Below the pieces are notes generated by a model, which saw only the letters and a list, made by a program, of their open reading frames with translations, had not been told where the DNA came from and ran no database searches. A stretch of 53,258 nt of DNA. Source: an archaeon (GTDB taxonomy: Archaea; Asgardarchaeota; Hermodarchaeia; Hermodarchaeales; Hermodarchaeaceae). This document shows positions 9,078 to 18,096 of this stretch, piece by piece. The position numbers and the translations under genes are program-made. The DNA is taken from positions 1 to 53,258 of the forward strand of contig JABXGS010000004.1 in NCBI GenBank assembly GCA_016550425.1, in the 5' to 3' direction. The first letter of the stretch is position 1; the number at the start of each line of letters is the position of its first letter.

Positions 9078-10061
9078 ATGACAGAGCAAAAGCCCCCCAA
9101 AATTATTGAATTCAACCAAACCGCAGTGAAGATTGGTCGAGTAAAAATTCTTGAAGACATCACTTTCTACACTAGGGAACGAGAAATTCTGGGTGTCATT
9201 GGAGCGTCGGGGTCTGGTAAGACAACATGTTTACGGGTAATGACGGCTCAATTGAAACCATATTCAGGGTATGCCCGAATTGCAGGATATGATGTTTCAA
9301 AGGAAGCAACCGCAATTCATTATGCTACAGGGTATGTCCCTCAGCATGAAGACCAAAGTCTTTACTTTCCTTTTTCAGCCTTGGAGAACGCTCACTTCTT
9401 TGGACGAATGTATGCTCTCGAAGGAAAAGAAATACGAAAGCGAGCTATTGAACTCTTGGATATACTAGGCTTTGATGAGGATCTGATGCAAAAACCAGTC
9501 AAGTTTCTTAGTGGTGGGGAACGAAAACGGGTTTCTATCTGCGTTGGTCTGATTCACCAGCCACCGATTCTACTCTTGGATGAACCAACTACAGGTCTCG
9601 ATGCCCACCTCCGGCACGAACTTCTCAATTATCTTAAACAACTCAATTACCACTTTGGAACCTCAATGGTTCTTATCTCCCATGACCTGGAAGTCGTCGA
9701 ATATTGCAATCGAGTCGTTCTCCTTGAAAAAGGTAGAATCTCCCTTCAAGGACACCCTGATGAGCTGATCCAGTCCCTTACTGGAGGCGGTGAAGCGATT
9801 GAAGTAACATTTGATAGGCTCACCGAAGATACCCTCCGGCAGGTCGAAGAAATCCCCTTCGTCGAAACGGCTATCCGATCCGGTCGAGGAAGCCTCAAAG
9901 CCTTTGTGGAGTACCCTCATAACCATATACCAGATTTTCTCAAAGCTTTAAGAGGACAGAACCTAGTTCCGCGCGAACTAACTGTGGTTGAAGCGAGTTT
10001 CTATGATTTCTTTCGCACAAAGAGTTGGACCAACCTCGCTGTAGAAGAAGCAGCAGAATAG
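9078..10061 (+). CDS. ABC transporter ATPase
   Basis: This is a 327-residue nucleotide-binding subunit with a complete motif set: Walker A GASGSGKT at 42-49, Q-loop near residue 89, signature LSGGE at 144-148, Walker B ending D168-E169, and H-loop His202. About 100 residues follow the ATPase core, as in many exporter ATPases. It begins four bases after the subtilase-like gene, so it closes the four-gene operon. Unlike the first ATPase of the operon it has no N-terminal extension. The two ATPases could form a heterodimer on the single permease, or this one may serve a permease encoded elsewhere. Confidence 0.88.
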   Translation: MTEQKPPKIIEFNQTAVKIGRVKILEDITFYTREREILGVIGASGSGKTTCLRVMTAQLKPYSGYARIAGYDVSKEATAIHYATGYVPQHEDQSLYFPFSALENAHFFGRMYALEGKEIRKRAIELLDILGFDEDLMQKPVKFLSGGERKRVSICVGLIHQPPILLLDEPTTGLDAHLRHELLNYLKQLNYHFGTSMVLISHDLEVVEYCNRVVLLEKGRISLQGHPDELIQSLTGGGEAIEVTFDRLTEDTLRQVEEIPFVETAIRSGRGSLKAFVEYPHNHIPDFLKALRGQNLVPRELTVVEASFYDFFRTKSWTNLAVEEAAE

Positions 10062-10184
10062 CTACAGCCTTAAGGAGAGTATGTTAGATTTCAAGCAATC
10101 CTTTAGATGGTTCATGAGAGGCAGATGTGTACTATTAATTTAATAGGAAAAAAAACATGGTAAATTAAGCACGGGTGTGGAACA

Positions 10185-10709
10185 ATGGCCAAACAGCCCT
10201 ATTATGAGTTTAAGATACTTTTAGTCGGTGATCCTGCAGTAGGTAAAACCAGCTTGATTCTCAAATACGTTGAAAACCGCTTTGAACGCGAATATAAAGC
10301 CTCAATTGGAGTAGACTTTGCATACAAAATCATTGAACTCGAAGATAAGGTGGCGCGACTCATCATCTGGGATATTGCCAGCCAAGAACGTTTTGCGCCT
10401 TATCGTTCAAGCTTCTACAAACAAACTGATGGTGCGATGTTAGTTTTCGACCTCACACGACCGGATACCCTTGAAGCAATCGAGACGTGGATGCGAGAAA
10501 TCCGAGAACATGCTGGTGATGTTGAAATCCTTTTAATTGGTAACAAGTCGGACTTGAAGAAAAAGCGTGAAATAAAGAAAGCGGAAATTCAGAAATGGGT
10601 CGAACGCTATGGCTGTTCCTTCGTTGAGACTAGTGCGATGAGTGGCGATAAGGTCGAAGATGCATTTCAAATGCTAACAGAACAAATCATTGAAAAGCTT
10701 GAACAATAA
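10185..10709 (+). CDS. Ras-superfamily small GTPase (Rab/Ras-like)
   Basis: This 174-residue protein consists only of a GTPase domain of the type abundant in Asgard archaea. The motifs are G1 GDPAVGKT at 15-22, G3 WDIASQERF at 62-70, G4 NKSD at 120-123 and G5 ETSA at 148-151. Two positions differ from canonical Rab proteins: the switch I Thr is Ser40 (YKASIGVDF) and the switch II Gly before the catalytic Gln67 is Ser66. It ends in IIEKLEQ with no C-terminal cysteine, so it is not a classical prenylation substrate. Family members act as GTP-dependent switches; the partner here is unknown. It lies 123 bases after the ABC operon and probably has its own promoter. Confidence 0.92.
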   Translation: MAKQPYYEFKILLVGDPAVGKTSLILKYVENRFEREYKASIGVDFAYKIIELEDKVARLIIWDIASQERFAPYRSSFYKQTDGAMLVFDLTRPDTLEAIETWMREIREHAGDVEILLIGNKSDLKKKREIKKAEIQKWVERYGCSFVETSAMSGDKVEDAFQMLTEQIIEKLEQ

Positions 10710-10799
10710 TCCCCCTTTTTGAACCGCCACGCAATAAATTGATAATATCAGGGAGCGCTTCATGAAGGTGCCTCCTTTATTAACAGGTGTTAATCACAA

Positions 10800-12086
10800 A
10801 TGAGTAAGGAACCATATGAGTTTGCAGCTTGGACTTCATTCATTCCAGAGTCTGAAATTCGGCGGCTACTCAAGTATAATGTCCCCTATTATTTTGGGGG
10901 TGGGAAACCTGGCGCACTCCCAATTGAGACGCTTGCACAGATTCTGATTGATCTGGGACATGAACAGCTCTCCGAAATTAAGGGAGGAAATGAGGAGCGG
11001 GTGATTGATGATTTTAATTATGGTCCTACGGGTGGAAAGTCATTTCTGCGAAAAACCTTAGCAAAGCGGTTGATTGAGAAGGATGACATTACGCTTCCCG
11101 CTGAGAAGCCGGAAGAGGATATCGTCATTACCACTGGATCCCAACAAGCCTTGTATGCGATGATAGATACCTGTATCGACCAGGGTGATATCATCCTAAC
11201 CACCAGTCCCGCGTACTTGGGCTTTTTAGTACCTGCTGTTAAACTTGGTGCACAAGTTGTCACAGTGCCCACCGATCTTCAAGGGGCTATCCCCGAATAT
11301 TTTGAAGAAGCAATTAAAAGCTGCAAAAAGGAACTTGGAAAAAAGCCTGAAATGATTTATTTGGTCCCCGACTCTGATAATCCCAAGGGAACAACGGTCC
11401 CTCAGAAACGCCGCGAAGCGTTGTTCAACCTTGCCATGGAACATCAGATTATTATTGTTGAAGACGGCGCCTACCGAGAAATCCAATTCCGTGAACCCCG
11501 CGAAAAGCCGATAAAAGCCATGGATACAGAAAATAAGTATGTAGCTTATCTGCGAACCAGCAGTAAAGAAGCAGCGGTTTTGCGAATTGGATACAGCGTT
11601 TTTCCACCAAAAGTCCGTGAACAGATTAACAAGGACAAAGGGTTTCTTGACCTTTGTAGCCCTACCATCGTACAAAGAATGCTGGATGTTTATTATCGGG
11701 AACACATTGACAAAGTGCTCCCCCAAGCCTTAGAAATTTATAAGAAACGAGCCGATACGATGCGAAAAGCCATTGATGAAACTTTTCCATCAGGTAATCG
11801 CACGGATCCCACAGGAGGCTTTTTTATCTGGTGGGAAAGTGAAAACAAAAACTTTGATGCCAGACAATTCCTGGAAAAAGTTGCTCTTCCGAATGACATC
11901 ATTTACGTGCCTGGAGTGGCATTTTATCCATTAATGGGTCTGAGCTACCGTCCAGACCAAGACGAGTTGGTACCCGTAGAACGGGCATTGAACACTATGC
12001 GTATTAGCTATTCATATAATAACCCAGAAACTATTGATGCTGGTATTCGCAAATTGGGTGGTTTACTTTCCAAGAAATTGGATTAA
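10800..12086 (+). CDS. PLP-dependent aminotransferase, class I/II (LysN/MocR-like)
   Basis: A 428-residue fold-type I aminotransferase. Visible elements are the GPTGG substrate loop near 75-79, TTGSQQAL (111-118), the DNPKG turn (193-197), the PLP-ring segment EDGAY (221-225), and Lys256 in TSSKEAAVLRIGY as the Schiff-base lysine. A C-terminal arginine in MRISYSY fits the carboxylate-binding Arg. The closest types are 2-aminoadipate/aromatic aminotransferases, so transamination between an amino acid and 2-oxoglutarate is likely; the exact substrate is not readable. The usual Asp contacting the pyridine nitrogen region is followed by Gly (EDG) rather than the common EDD, a mild variation. Confidence 0.88.
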   Translation: MSKEPYEFAAWTSFIPESEIRRLLKYNVPYYFGGGKPGALPIETLAQILIDLGHEQLSEIKGGNEERVIDDFNYGPTGGKSFLRKTLAKRLIEKDDITLPAEKPEEDIVITTGSQQALYAMIDTCIDQGDIILTTSPAYLGFLVPAVKLGAQVVTVPTDLQGAIPEYFEEAIKSCKKELGKKPEMIYLVPDSDNPKGTTVPQKRREALFNLAMEHQIIIVEDGAYREIQFREPREKPIKAMDTENKYVAYLRTSSKEAAVLRIGYSVFPPKVREQINKDKGFLDLCSPTIVQRMLDVYYREHIDKVLPQALEIYKKRADTMRKAIDETFPSGNRTDPTGGFFIWWESENKNFDARQFLEKVALPNDIIYVPGVAFYPLMGLSYRPDQDELVPVERALNTMRISYSYNNPETIDAGIRKLGGLLSKKLD

Positions 12087-12101
12087 CAATCCCCTTTTCT
12101 T

Positions 12102-12668
12102 TCATCTTCCTCGCCGCCGCCATTGGAGAACTAACACTCCCAATGAGGCGAGAATGAAATACGCGACGAAAACAGCTGAGACACCCACAGCCAATCCTTG
12201 GATGAACAAGATGACAAATTCCAAAGTGAACAATAGCGCACCAAATCGCACAACAAGGATAAAGGCGCCATAAAAAGAGTAGATAGGCCAAGCCACCAAA
12301 CCACCGATCAGGAGGAGAATTACGGTTGTGAGCCCAATCCGACTTTGCACTGGATCCAGAAATCGATGGGGAAGATTTGTGGTCGTATCATACTGAAAAT
12401 AATACGTGATGAGAAGTGGGGTCGGTTGGAATTGCACCAGACTCCAAATTTGTACTCCTGCTTGGATCGGGAGCACCATTAGTGTAAGAACCCATGAAAA
12501 AAAGAGGAGTGCAAGAAGTATCCAAGAATAGTGAGGATTGACTTCGAAAAGAATCACCTGAAGAGCTAAACCGATATTAGCCACTCCATACATTGCTAAG
12601 AATGTTAAGATGCCGGAGACAAGATGAGATCCGAAGAATAATCCGATTCGTTGTATTCGGTGTGCCAC
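12102..12668 (-). CDS. small multi-pass membrane protein
   Basis: A 188-residue protein with about four hydrophobic helices (LVSGILTFLAMYGVANIGLA; SWILLALLFFSWVLTLMVLP; a segment around TTVILLLIGGLVAWPIYSFYG; and a C-terminal stretch before the basic tail). I see no recognisable family motif. It ends 16 bases from the convergent aminotransferase gene. A minus-strand TATA-like element at 12704-12715 lies suitably upstream of its ATG. No function is proposed. Confidence 0.65.
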   Translation of the reverse strand: MAHRIQRIGLFFGSHLVSGILTFLAMYGVANIGLALQVILFEVNPHYSWILLALLFFSWVLTLMVLPIQAGVQIWSLVQFQPTPLLITYYFQYDTTTNLPHRFLDPVQSRIGLTTVILLLIGGLVAWPIYSFYGAFILVVRFGALLFTLEFVILFIQGLAVGVSAVFVAYFILASLGVLVLQWRRRGR

Positions 12669-12703
12669 CTGAAATCACCCAGTAAAAACGAAATTCTTTG
12701 CAG

Positions 12704-12715
12704 GGCTTTTATGCC
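12704..12715 (-). promoter_or_regulatory. TATA-like element for the 188-aa membrane protein
   Basis: On the minus strand this reads GGCATAAAAGCC, about 40 bases upstream of the start at 12668, predicting a leader of roughly 10-15 bases. It resembles other TATA-like boxes in this window. Confidence 0.45.
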
Positions 12716-12792
12716 TTCCGAACCAGAACCTCAAAAAAAGTCATCCTATGTATAGCGATGGTCCTCTCAAAATGAGTAAAAAAAGAAAGGGG

Positions 12793-12811
12793 AGAGGGGG
12801 GTTACCCCTCT
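12793..12811 (-). terminator. hairpin plus T-run after the 1591-aa subtilase gene
   Basis: Perfect 7-bp arms (AGAGGGG and its complement, 12793-12799 and 12805-12811) enclose a 5-base loop. On the minus strand the hairpin begins four bases after the stop codon, and a T-rich run follows at about 12777-12787. It looks like a factor-independent terminator for the large subtilase gene. Confidence 0.6.
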
Positions 12812-12814
12812 GTT

Positions 12815-15800
12815 TTAGGTTTTTGCTACTTGGCGTCGTTTGAGGATGCAGGTCGTCAGCAAGATGAGGATCACGATGACGATTACTGCGATAACCACGT
12901 AGAGTTCGTACGGTGGTGGTGGTCCAGGTGCTGGTGTTGGTGTCAGTGTGAAAATACCAGTTTCGTCGGTTACGGTGTACATTCCATCGGTAACGATGAC
13001 ACGGGCCATCATCTGGTCAGTGGCATTCATTCCGTAGAATCCATCGGGATCCCAAACGGTGCTCAAATCAGTGGTTCCAGCCACTACAAGGCTCCAATTG
13101 ACTCCCGCGTTGTTGCTCATGTAAACTTGGAATGAAAGGGTCTCATCCAAGTTCGTATCACTGGCAGTCCAGTTGATGGCGAAGGGTCCGGGTCCTTTGA
13201 CGTCACCGGTCACTGGATTGGTGATGCTGATTGTGGGTTCAAAGTAGTTGGTGAACGTCACATTCGGATACGCCACCTCAATCAGTGTGGTTGCATCAAG
13301 AGAAGTTCCCGTCAAGCCTTTGAGCACAACGTCAACCGCAGTGTTCAAGCCGAGATCATGGGTGTCCACCGTCACTGTAAGTCCTGGTGCAGGGTTGCTG
13401 ATAATTGCCTGGGCGTTACATTCAGCTTCGAAGTAGATGTAGTCCCATGGACCCCATGCATAGGGTGAAGCGGAGTCATCATCGAAGTAGTCTACTCCGA
13501 CAATGTAGGTTCCACTAACTGGAGCAATGACTTCGATGAGTTCAGGAGTATCGAAGGGGTTCCAGTTGCCGAAGACTTGTCCGTTGGGCGCATAGAGGAA
13601 GAAGTCAATGTCTGGTGTGAGGAGGTCGGGTGATGCATACCACTCACAATAAGCAGTGAGAGCCATGCCTGCTGCGATTCCTTCCCATTCGAACTCGGCA
13701 TCCCATGGTGGGCCACCATAGTTGGAATCAGGTGTACAGTTGCTTTCAACGAACCATCCAGTGAAGGTTCGAACATCGGAGAGTCGGTACTGAAGATCCA
13801 CAGCGTCAACTTCAACTGATGGGAATCCAGGAACCGAGTATGGATCGAGAGTTGCAGTTAGACTGGCGTGTGGTCCTGTATAGCTACCATCTGCAACAAT
13901 TTCTTGATTAGTAATCGTTGAGGTGGTAACATTCACATCGCCCACACCAGCCGGGAATCCAGCAAAGGAGTAATCGACGTAAGAAGGCAAGGTGGCATTG
14001 TTCACTGGTGTAACGGTGATAGTAAGGTTCTCAGGGATATAGTTTCCACCATAGCGGGAAACATGGAGAACTAGCATGAACCATCCACGAGATGTACCAG
14101 AGACTCCTGCACCCCAAGCGAAGTCGGTGAAGTGAACCTGACTGGTTGGTGAAGTTGATTCACCATCCCAGCGACCACCGGTCACGTATTGGGTGTCAGA
14201 ACTGAACCAATCTCCACCGAGCCACGCATTGTTTCCGTAGCCTGTCATGAGGAAGAAGATATCGACTGTAGTGTCGGGATCCATCCATGTCACGTTGGTC
14301 ATGATCCACGTGGTAATGTTATCACCTGTATCAAGGTCGTCGGTGACATCGATGATGTAGAATCGCCATTCGCCTGTGCGGTGGCGTCCATCCCAGTCTA
14401 GACCACCAGTGATAGCGCCGTTGTCATAGGGATGACCATCTGTTCCGCCCCATGTGAGACTTGAGCCAGGGGCAACATCGCCATCAACTCGGACAACTAC
14501 GGGGAATTCTTTGGTGAATCCACTGTAGGTTCCCGTAACAAACCCAGAGTAGTAACCGGGTGAGGCTCCACTGGGTACGTCAACGGTGACATTCCAAATT
14601 TGTCCAGAGTCTTGGACGAAGCTGAACCAGTTCCATGTTACACGGTTGAAGAGTCGAATTGTAACGGTAACTTCAAGTGACCGCCACAGGAAGAATTCGT
14701 TCCCGACATCGTGGTAGTAGATGGTTGCGTTGCGGTTGCCATTCCATTGTGCACCAGGATTGCCAACATGGATTTGGTGGCAATTAGTGGCAGTTTGGTC
14801 GTAACTGACACGGCGTACTTCACCAACAGAATCAGCGCTTTGATAGTCGATGATACCGTTACCGTTGGTGTCGTTCCAGTCATGGAGGAACACGTAGTTG
14901 GCCATGAATAGGTCATTGGTTAAATAGACCTCTTCGAAGTTGTCGGCACCATAGTTGAGGTGAATCACGGCGTAGTCAGCGGCCATGAATTGTGCCTGGA
15001 AGGCTTTATCGAAGTGTCCAGTTGCAAAGAGTGGATAGGTTGTATACGTGCTGAGAGATGTGAAGGTCTGACTCGATTCGTTGACAAGTGTGAACCATTC
15101 AGCGCTCATACTGTCTAGGTCTACCGTCCCACCAGCTAACCCAGCTCCTACCTGAAGTTCCTTGGTATCACCAGCTTTCATGGAATGTGTGGTGAATCCT
15201 GCATCATACCAAGTGACGTTGGGTGCACCGGCGAAGCCAGAAACACCTGGGTGATAGTAACTGTCGCCGTCACTGTAAGTGTTGGTGCCAGCAACCACAC
15301 CGTAATACATGTTCATGTACCAGGCGCGCCACCAGCCAGACACATCACCATAGGTTCCCCATTCGCCGAAGGTATTGTCACTCCACATGTAGACTAGCGG
15401 ATTTCCGAAATGGTCTGTGGCATTGCCAAACATCATTTCGATAGCCCGATAGGCGTTGATGCGGCCAGCCCCTTGTCGAAGGGCCGGTTGACCGATGTCA
15501 TCCGCTGAGGCTTTCAGGAGCGATTCATAGATGCCTCCGACTCGGGTTGCTGGATCGGGTTGAGCAACATTATTCACTTGTTTCATGAGCGCTACGACAC
15601 CAGCCGTGAAGGGTGCAGATTGACTGGTTCCACCCCAGGTTGTCCAGGCTTCAGCTCCATCACCGTAAGCGAGGGTTAATGGAGAAATATCGAAAGCGTA
15701 GGCTCCAGGAGCTACCACATCTGGCAGTGGACTAGATTGTGGGAAAGGACCGTTGCTGGAAAAGTCAGCAATTTGGTCGTAGGGTTGGGCACCGAGTGAA

Positions 15801-17590
15801 CTGTCGTTGTTGTAGGTGGGTTGGGCGTAGTGGGCGGTGGTGCTTGCACCGACCATAATAGCCGTTTGGCCAGCCGGTGATCCACTGGTACCATAACCAG
15901 GACCTGCGTTTCCTGCGGAGAACACAAAGACCGGTGCTGGATGAGGTGGACCAGCATAATCGTTCCAGTCTTCAAGACCACCACAGGAGAGAAAGTCAAC
16001 GATGCCACTGTAGCCGTCAACACCCCAGAAGAAGTTGTATGCGCCACCAAAGAATTCGTCGACATAGCCCCAGGAGTTACTGAGGACATCGGCTTGGTGA
16101 GCACCCGTATACGTCCAGAGCCACCAAGGCCTCGATGGAGGACTGGTTGCTGGATGATATCCGGCGCCCCAGAACCAGGTGGTGAGGTAGTCGCCGCCTG
16201 TTAGTGTCATTAAGCCCATGACCTTCGCGCCTGGAGCGATACCAGGAAGATTGTAGAGTGTGCCGTTCCCGTAGATGTCCATCGTCTGGATTCCTGCACC
16301 AGCAGCAGAACCAGCGCACCATGTACCATGGTATGCACTATCGTGGAAGTGGGCAAATCCTCGACCCTGAGGATCAATACCACCGATTAGGTCACCAGTG
16401 ATGAGGTCATAGATATCGTTGGTCCAACCAAGATTTCCAGCGCTGTAGTCATTATAACCGTCGCTATCCGCGTCAAAGGCAAGGACTTCTGTCCCGTCTC
16501 CCCATTGGTGGGGTGCGTTATTGGTGAAGTCCCAGTCTGCTGAAACGCTGGTTGCTATGCCATTATAGTCTGCGGTTATAGCCCAGCTGGTTTCCCAGTC
16601 GATGTAAAGCGTGTCATAGACAAAGGGTGTTGTTGAGTCAACAAGCATGAAGACGAAGAAGTTGCGAGCAACTCCTGAGCCAACAATAAGACCCATACCG
16701 ACTTTATAAAAGCCAGACATGCTTGTGATTCCGCCAAATCCACCAACGAATAAATCGTGAGTGTAGATGCCATAGGTGGTGTTGGATAAGCGTGTGCCAC
16801 CGAATGCGGCGACCCACATGGTGAAATCAAGACCCTCTGTTAGGAGATATCCACCAACCACAGGAAGAGCGTAGCTAGTGATCATGATGCCATTTCCACC
16901 AGGATCAAAAGTGGTGGGTAAGCCACCATCGCGGTCAAGTTGACCAGCTAGATCAGTGTGACCAAAGTCAACACCTGTATCGCAGATACCAATTGTGACA
17001 CCTGTTCCGTTGATATCAGGATAGTAGGTTTCGATATCGTCGACGCCAATTATGTCTCGCACAACATATTTGTCGACCACGGGTTGGTCTTGATTAGAAT
17101 CTGATCGAAATTCGATATACTCGTCACCAGTAATCATACCAGTGTAATCAAGGGCGTTAATTGCTTTGAGGTTCTTGGGAGTAGAAACCCAGCCTTGTAC
17201 AAGATAACCTGGGCCTACCTGGAAGACATCTTTAATGTCCATGAGGAGTTCCAGTTCATCCCAATCGACATCTAATGTTACACCAAGAATAACAGCGGAG
17301 GCGCCGTCTCGACTACGAATATTCGAGGGCACGCTTCCGGTTTCAATCCATGAGTGTAAGTTCTTATTGATGTTTGCGAGTGGATCAATGACATCCTTTG
17401 GCATTGAAGTTGTAGGATTCCCATTGAAGAAATTCTCTGGTAACACTGAAGGAGTTGATGATGTAAATGCAGGCGCTAGGAGCTGACTTATTGGTGCAGC
17501 GGAGATACCGACAAACATTGAAACTAATAGAATCGTTGAAAACCATAGTGCTGTTTGTGATCGCTTCGGAAGAAGCAAACTTCCATTCAT
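12815..17590 (-). CDS. cell-surface subtilase (S8 peptidase) with C-terminal anchor
   Basis: A 1591-residue secreted protease. It has an N-terminal signal peptide (about residues 10-32), a propeptide region, then the S8 catalytic domain with Asp204 (ICDTGVD), His421 (YHGTWCAG), oxyanion Asn561 (SAGNAGPG) and nucleophile Ser656 (GGTSQSAP), all canonical. Asp and His are 217 residues apart, far more than in simple subtilisins, so an extra domain is inserted there as in pyrolysin-like enzymes. The remaining 900 residues are beta-rich and aromatic, with at least one pre-peptidase-C-like unit (around DFFLYAPNG) and Ig-like C-terminal modules. A Pro-rich stalk and a transmembrane helix near 1563-1583 with a basic tail follow. 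It likely degrades extracellular protein, and the Opp-type transporter downstream could import the peptides. Confidence 0.92.
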   Translation of the reverse strand: MNGSLLLPKRSQTALWFSTILLVSMFVGISAAPISQLLAPAFTSSTPSVLPENFFNGNPTTSMPKDVIDPLANINKNLHSWIETGSVPSNIRSRDGASAVILGVTLDVDWDELELLMDIKDVFQVGPGYLVQGWVSTPKNLKAINALDYTGMITGDEYIEFRSDSNQDQPVVDKYVVRDIIGVDDIETYYPDINGTGVTIGICDTGVDFGHTDLAGQLDRDGGLPTTFDPGGNGIMITSYALPVVGGYLLTEGLDFTMWVAAFGGTRLSNTTYGIYTHDLFVGGFGGITSMSGFYKVGMGLIVGSGVARNFFVFMLVDSTTPFVYDTLYIDWETSWAITADYNGIATSVSADWDFTNNAPHQWGDGTEVLAFDADSDGYNDYSAGNLGWTNDIYDLITGDLIGGIDPQGRGFAHFHDSAYHGTWCAGSAAGAGIQTMDIYGNGTLYNLPGIAPGAKVMGLMTLTGGDYLTTWFWGAGYHPATSPPSRPWWLWTYTGAHQADVLSNSWGYVDEFFGGAYNFFWGVDGYSGIVDFLSCGGLEDWNDYAGPPHPAPVFVFSAGNAGPGYGTSGSPAGQTAIMVGASTTAHYAQPTYNNDSSLGAQPYDQIADFSSNGPFPQSSPLPDVVAPGAYAFDISPLTLAYGDGAEAWTTWGGTSQSAPFTAGVVALMKQVNNVAQPDPATRVGGIYESLLKASADDIGQPALRQGAGRINAYRAIEMMFGNATDHFGNPLVYMWSDNTFGEWGTYGDVSGWWRAWYMNMYYGVVAGTNTYSDGDSYYHPGVSGFAGAPNVTWYDAGFTTHSMKAGDTKELQVGAGLAGGTVDLDSMSAEWFTLVNESSQTFTSLSTYTTYPLFATGHFDKAFQAQFMAADYAVIHLNYGADNFEEVYLTNDLFMANYVFLHDWNDTNGNGIIDYQSADSVGEVRRVSYDQTATNCHQIHVGNPGAQWNGNRNATIYYHDVGNEFFLWRSLEVTVTIRLFNRVTWNWFSFVQDSGQIWNVTVDVPSGASPGYYSGFVTGTYSGFTKEFPVVVRVDGDVAPGSSLTWGGTDGHPYDNGAITGGLDWDGRHRTGEWRFYIIDVTDDLDTGDNITTWIMTNVTWMDPDTTVDIFFLMTGYGNNAWLGGDWFSSDTQYVTGGRWDGESTSPTSQVHFTDFAWGAGVSGTSRGWFMLVLHVSRYGGNYIPENLTITVTPVNNATLPSYVDYSFAGFPAGVGDVNVTTSTITNQEIVADGSYTGPHASLTATLDPYSVPGFPSVEVDAVDLQYRLSDVRTFTGWFVESNCTPDSNYGGPPWDAEFEWEGIAAGMALTAYCEWYASPDLLTPDIDFFLYAPNGQVFGNWNPFDTPELIEVIAPVSGTYIVGVDYFDDDSASPYAWGPWDYIYFEAECNAQAIISNPAPGLTVTVDTHDLGLNTAVDVVLKGLTGTSLDATTLIEVAYPNVTFTNYFEPTISITNPVTGDVKGPGPFAINWTASDTNLDETLSFQVYMSNNAGVNWSLVVAGTTDLSTVWDPDGFYGMNATDQMMARVIVTDGMYTVTDETGIFTLTPTPAPGPPPPYELYVVIAVIVIVILILLTTCILKRRQVAKT

Positions 17591-17650
17591 TTTGTTTTTT
17601 CCATCCGTTGTCCTACTTTACAGTAGGTTGTCGAAATAGTGGTTTGATGA

Positions 17651-17662
17651 GCTTTTTATAGG
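17651..17662 (-). promoter_or_regulatory. TATA box of the surface subtilase gene
   Basis: On the minus strand this reads CCTATAAAAAGC, a good archaeal TATA element about 65 bases upstream of the ATG at 17590, giving a leader of about 35-40 bases. A second similar element (CTTATAAAGC-like, 17693-17703) lies further upstream and could serve either direction. Confidence 0.5.
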
Positions 17663-17759
17663 TTAATGTGTATTTTTCATCCAAGATTAATGGGCTTTAT
17701 AAGGAACCAGTGAATTTGTGAAGATTTCTTCGTCTTTTGTCGTTTCCGTATTCGAAACG

Positions 17760-17769
17760 CTTTTAAAAA
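17760..17769 (+). promoter_or_regulatory. TATA box of the winged-helix gene
   Basis: CTTTTAAAAA is preceded by a purine-rich BRE-like CGAAACG. Its centre is about 23 bases from the ATG at 17788, which predicts a leaderless transcript. Confidence 0.5.
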
Positions 17770-17787
17770 TGGAACGTTTAAGATTTG

Positions 17788-18039
17788 ATGGGTGGCAATG
17801 TGAAGTGGTTTAGAAGTCACAAGGAACCGCCGAGTGCTTCAAAGATCATTCATGTTATTGAAAGTAATGGTCCAATGACCAGCAAAGACATCGTCAAAAA
17901 CACCAATCTTGCCCCCCGAACTGTTCGGTATGCGTTGAAGCGACTGGTCGCTGAAGGCGTGGTTGCCCGGGTACCAAATCTCACTGATTTACGACAAACC
18001 CTGTTCATGCTTCATGTTGATCGTCGTATGAACCGTTAG
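17788..18039 (+). CDS. small winged-helix DNA-binding protein
   Basis: An 83-residue protein that is essentially one winged helix-turn-helix domain. The recognition region reads MTSKDIVKNTNLAPRTVRYALKRL, followed by a wing (AEGVVARVPNLTDLRQTLFML). It is of the MarR/ArsR-like type often seen in archaea. I chose the ATG at 17788 over the TTG one codon earlier, because the TATA element at 17760 would start the transcript there. It is divergent from the surface subtilase across a 197-base region, so it may regulate that gene; this is inference from position only. Confidence 0.75.
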   Translation: MGGNVKWFRSHKEPPSASKIIHVIESNGPMTSKDIVKNTNLAPRTVRYALKRLVAEGVVARVPNLTDLRQTLFMLHVDRRMNR

Positions 18040-18096
18040 TATTAATTACTTCGACCAATAGCAAGCCATATTTTGTTGATTGAGTAGTGACCAGCT

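Noticed and set aside
11226..11726. 166-residue minus-strand ORF opposite the aminotransferase
   Set aside because: It overlaps the PLP-lysine region of a clearly real gene and has no recognisable features.
15712..16104. 130-residue minus-strand ORF in a second frame of the surface subtilase
   Set aside because: It is Thr/Pro/Ser-rich and fully embedded in the catalytic domain frame, which carries all active-site motifs.
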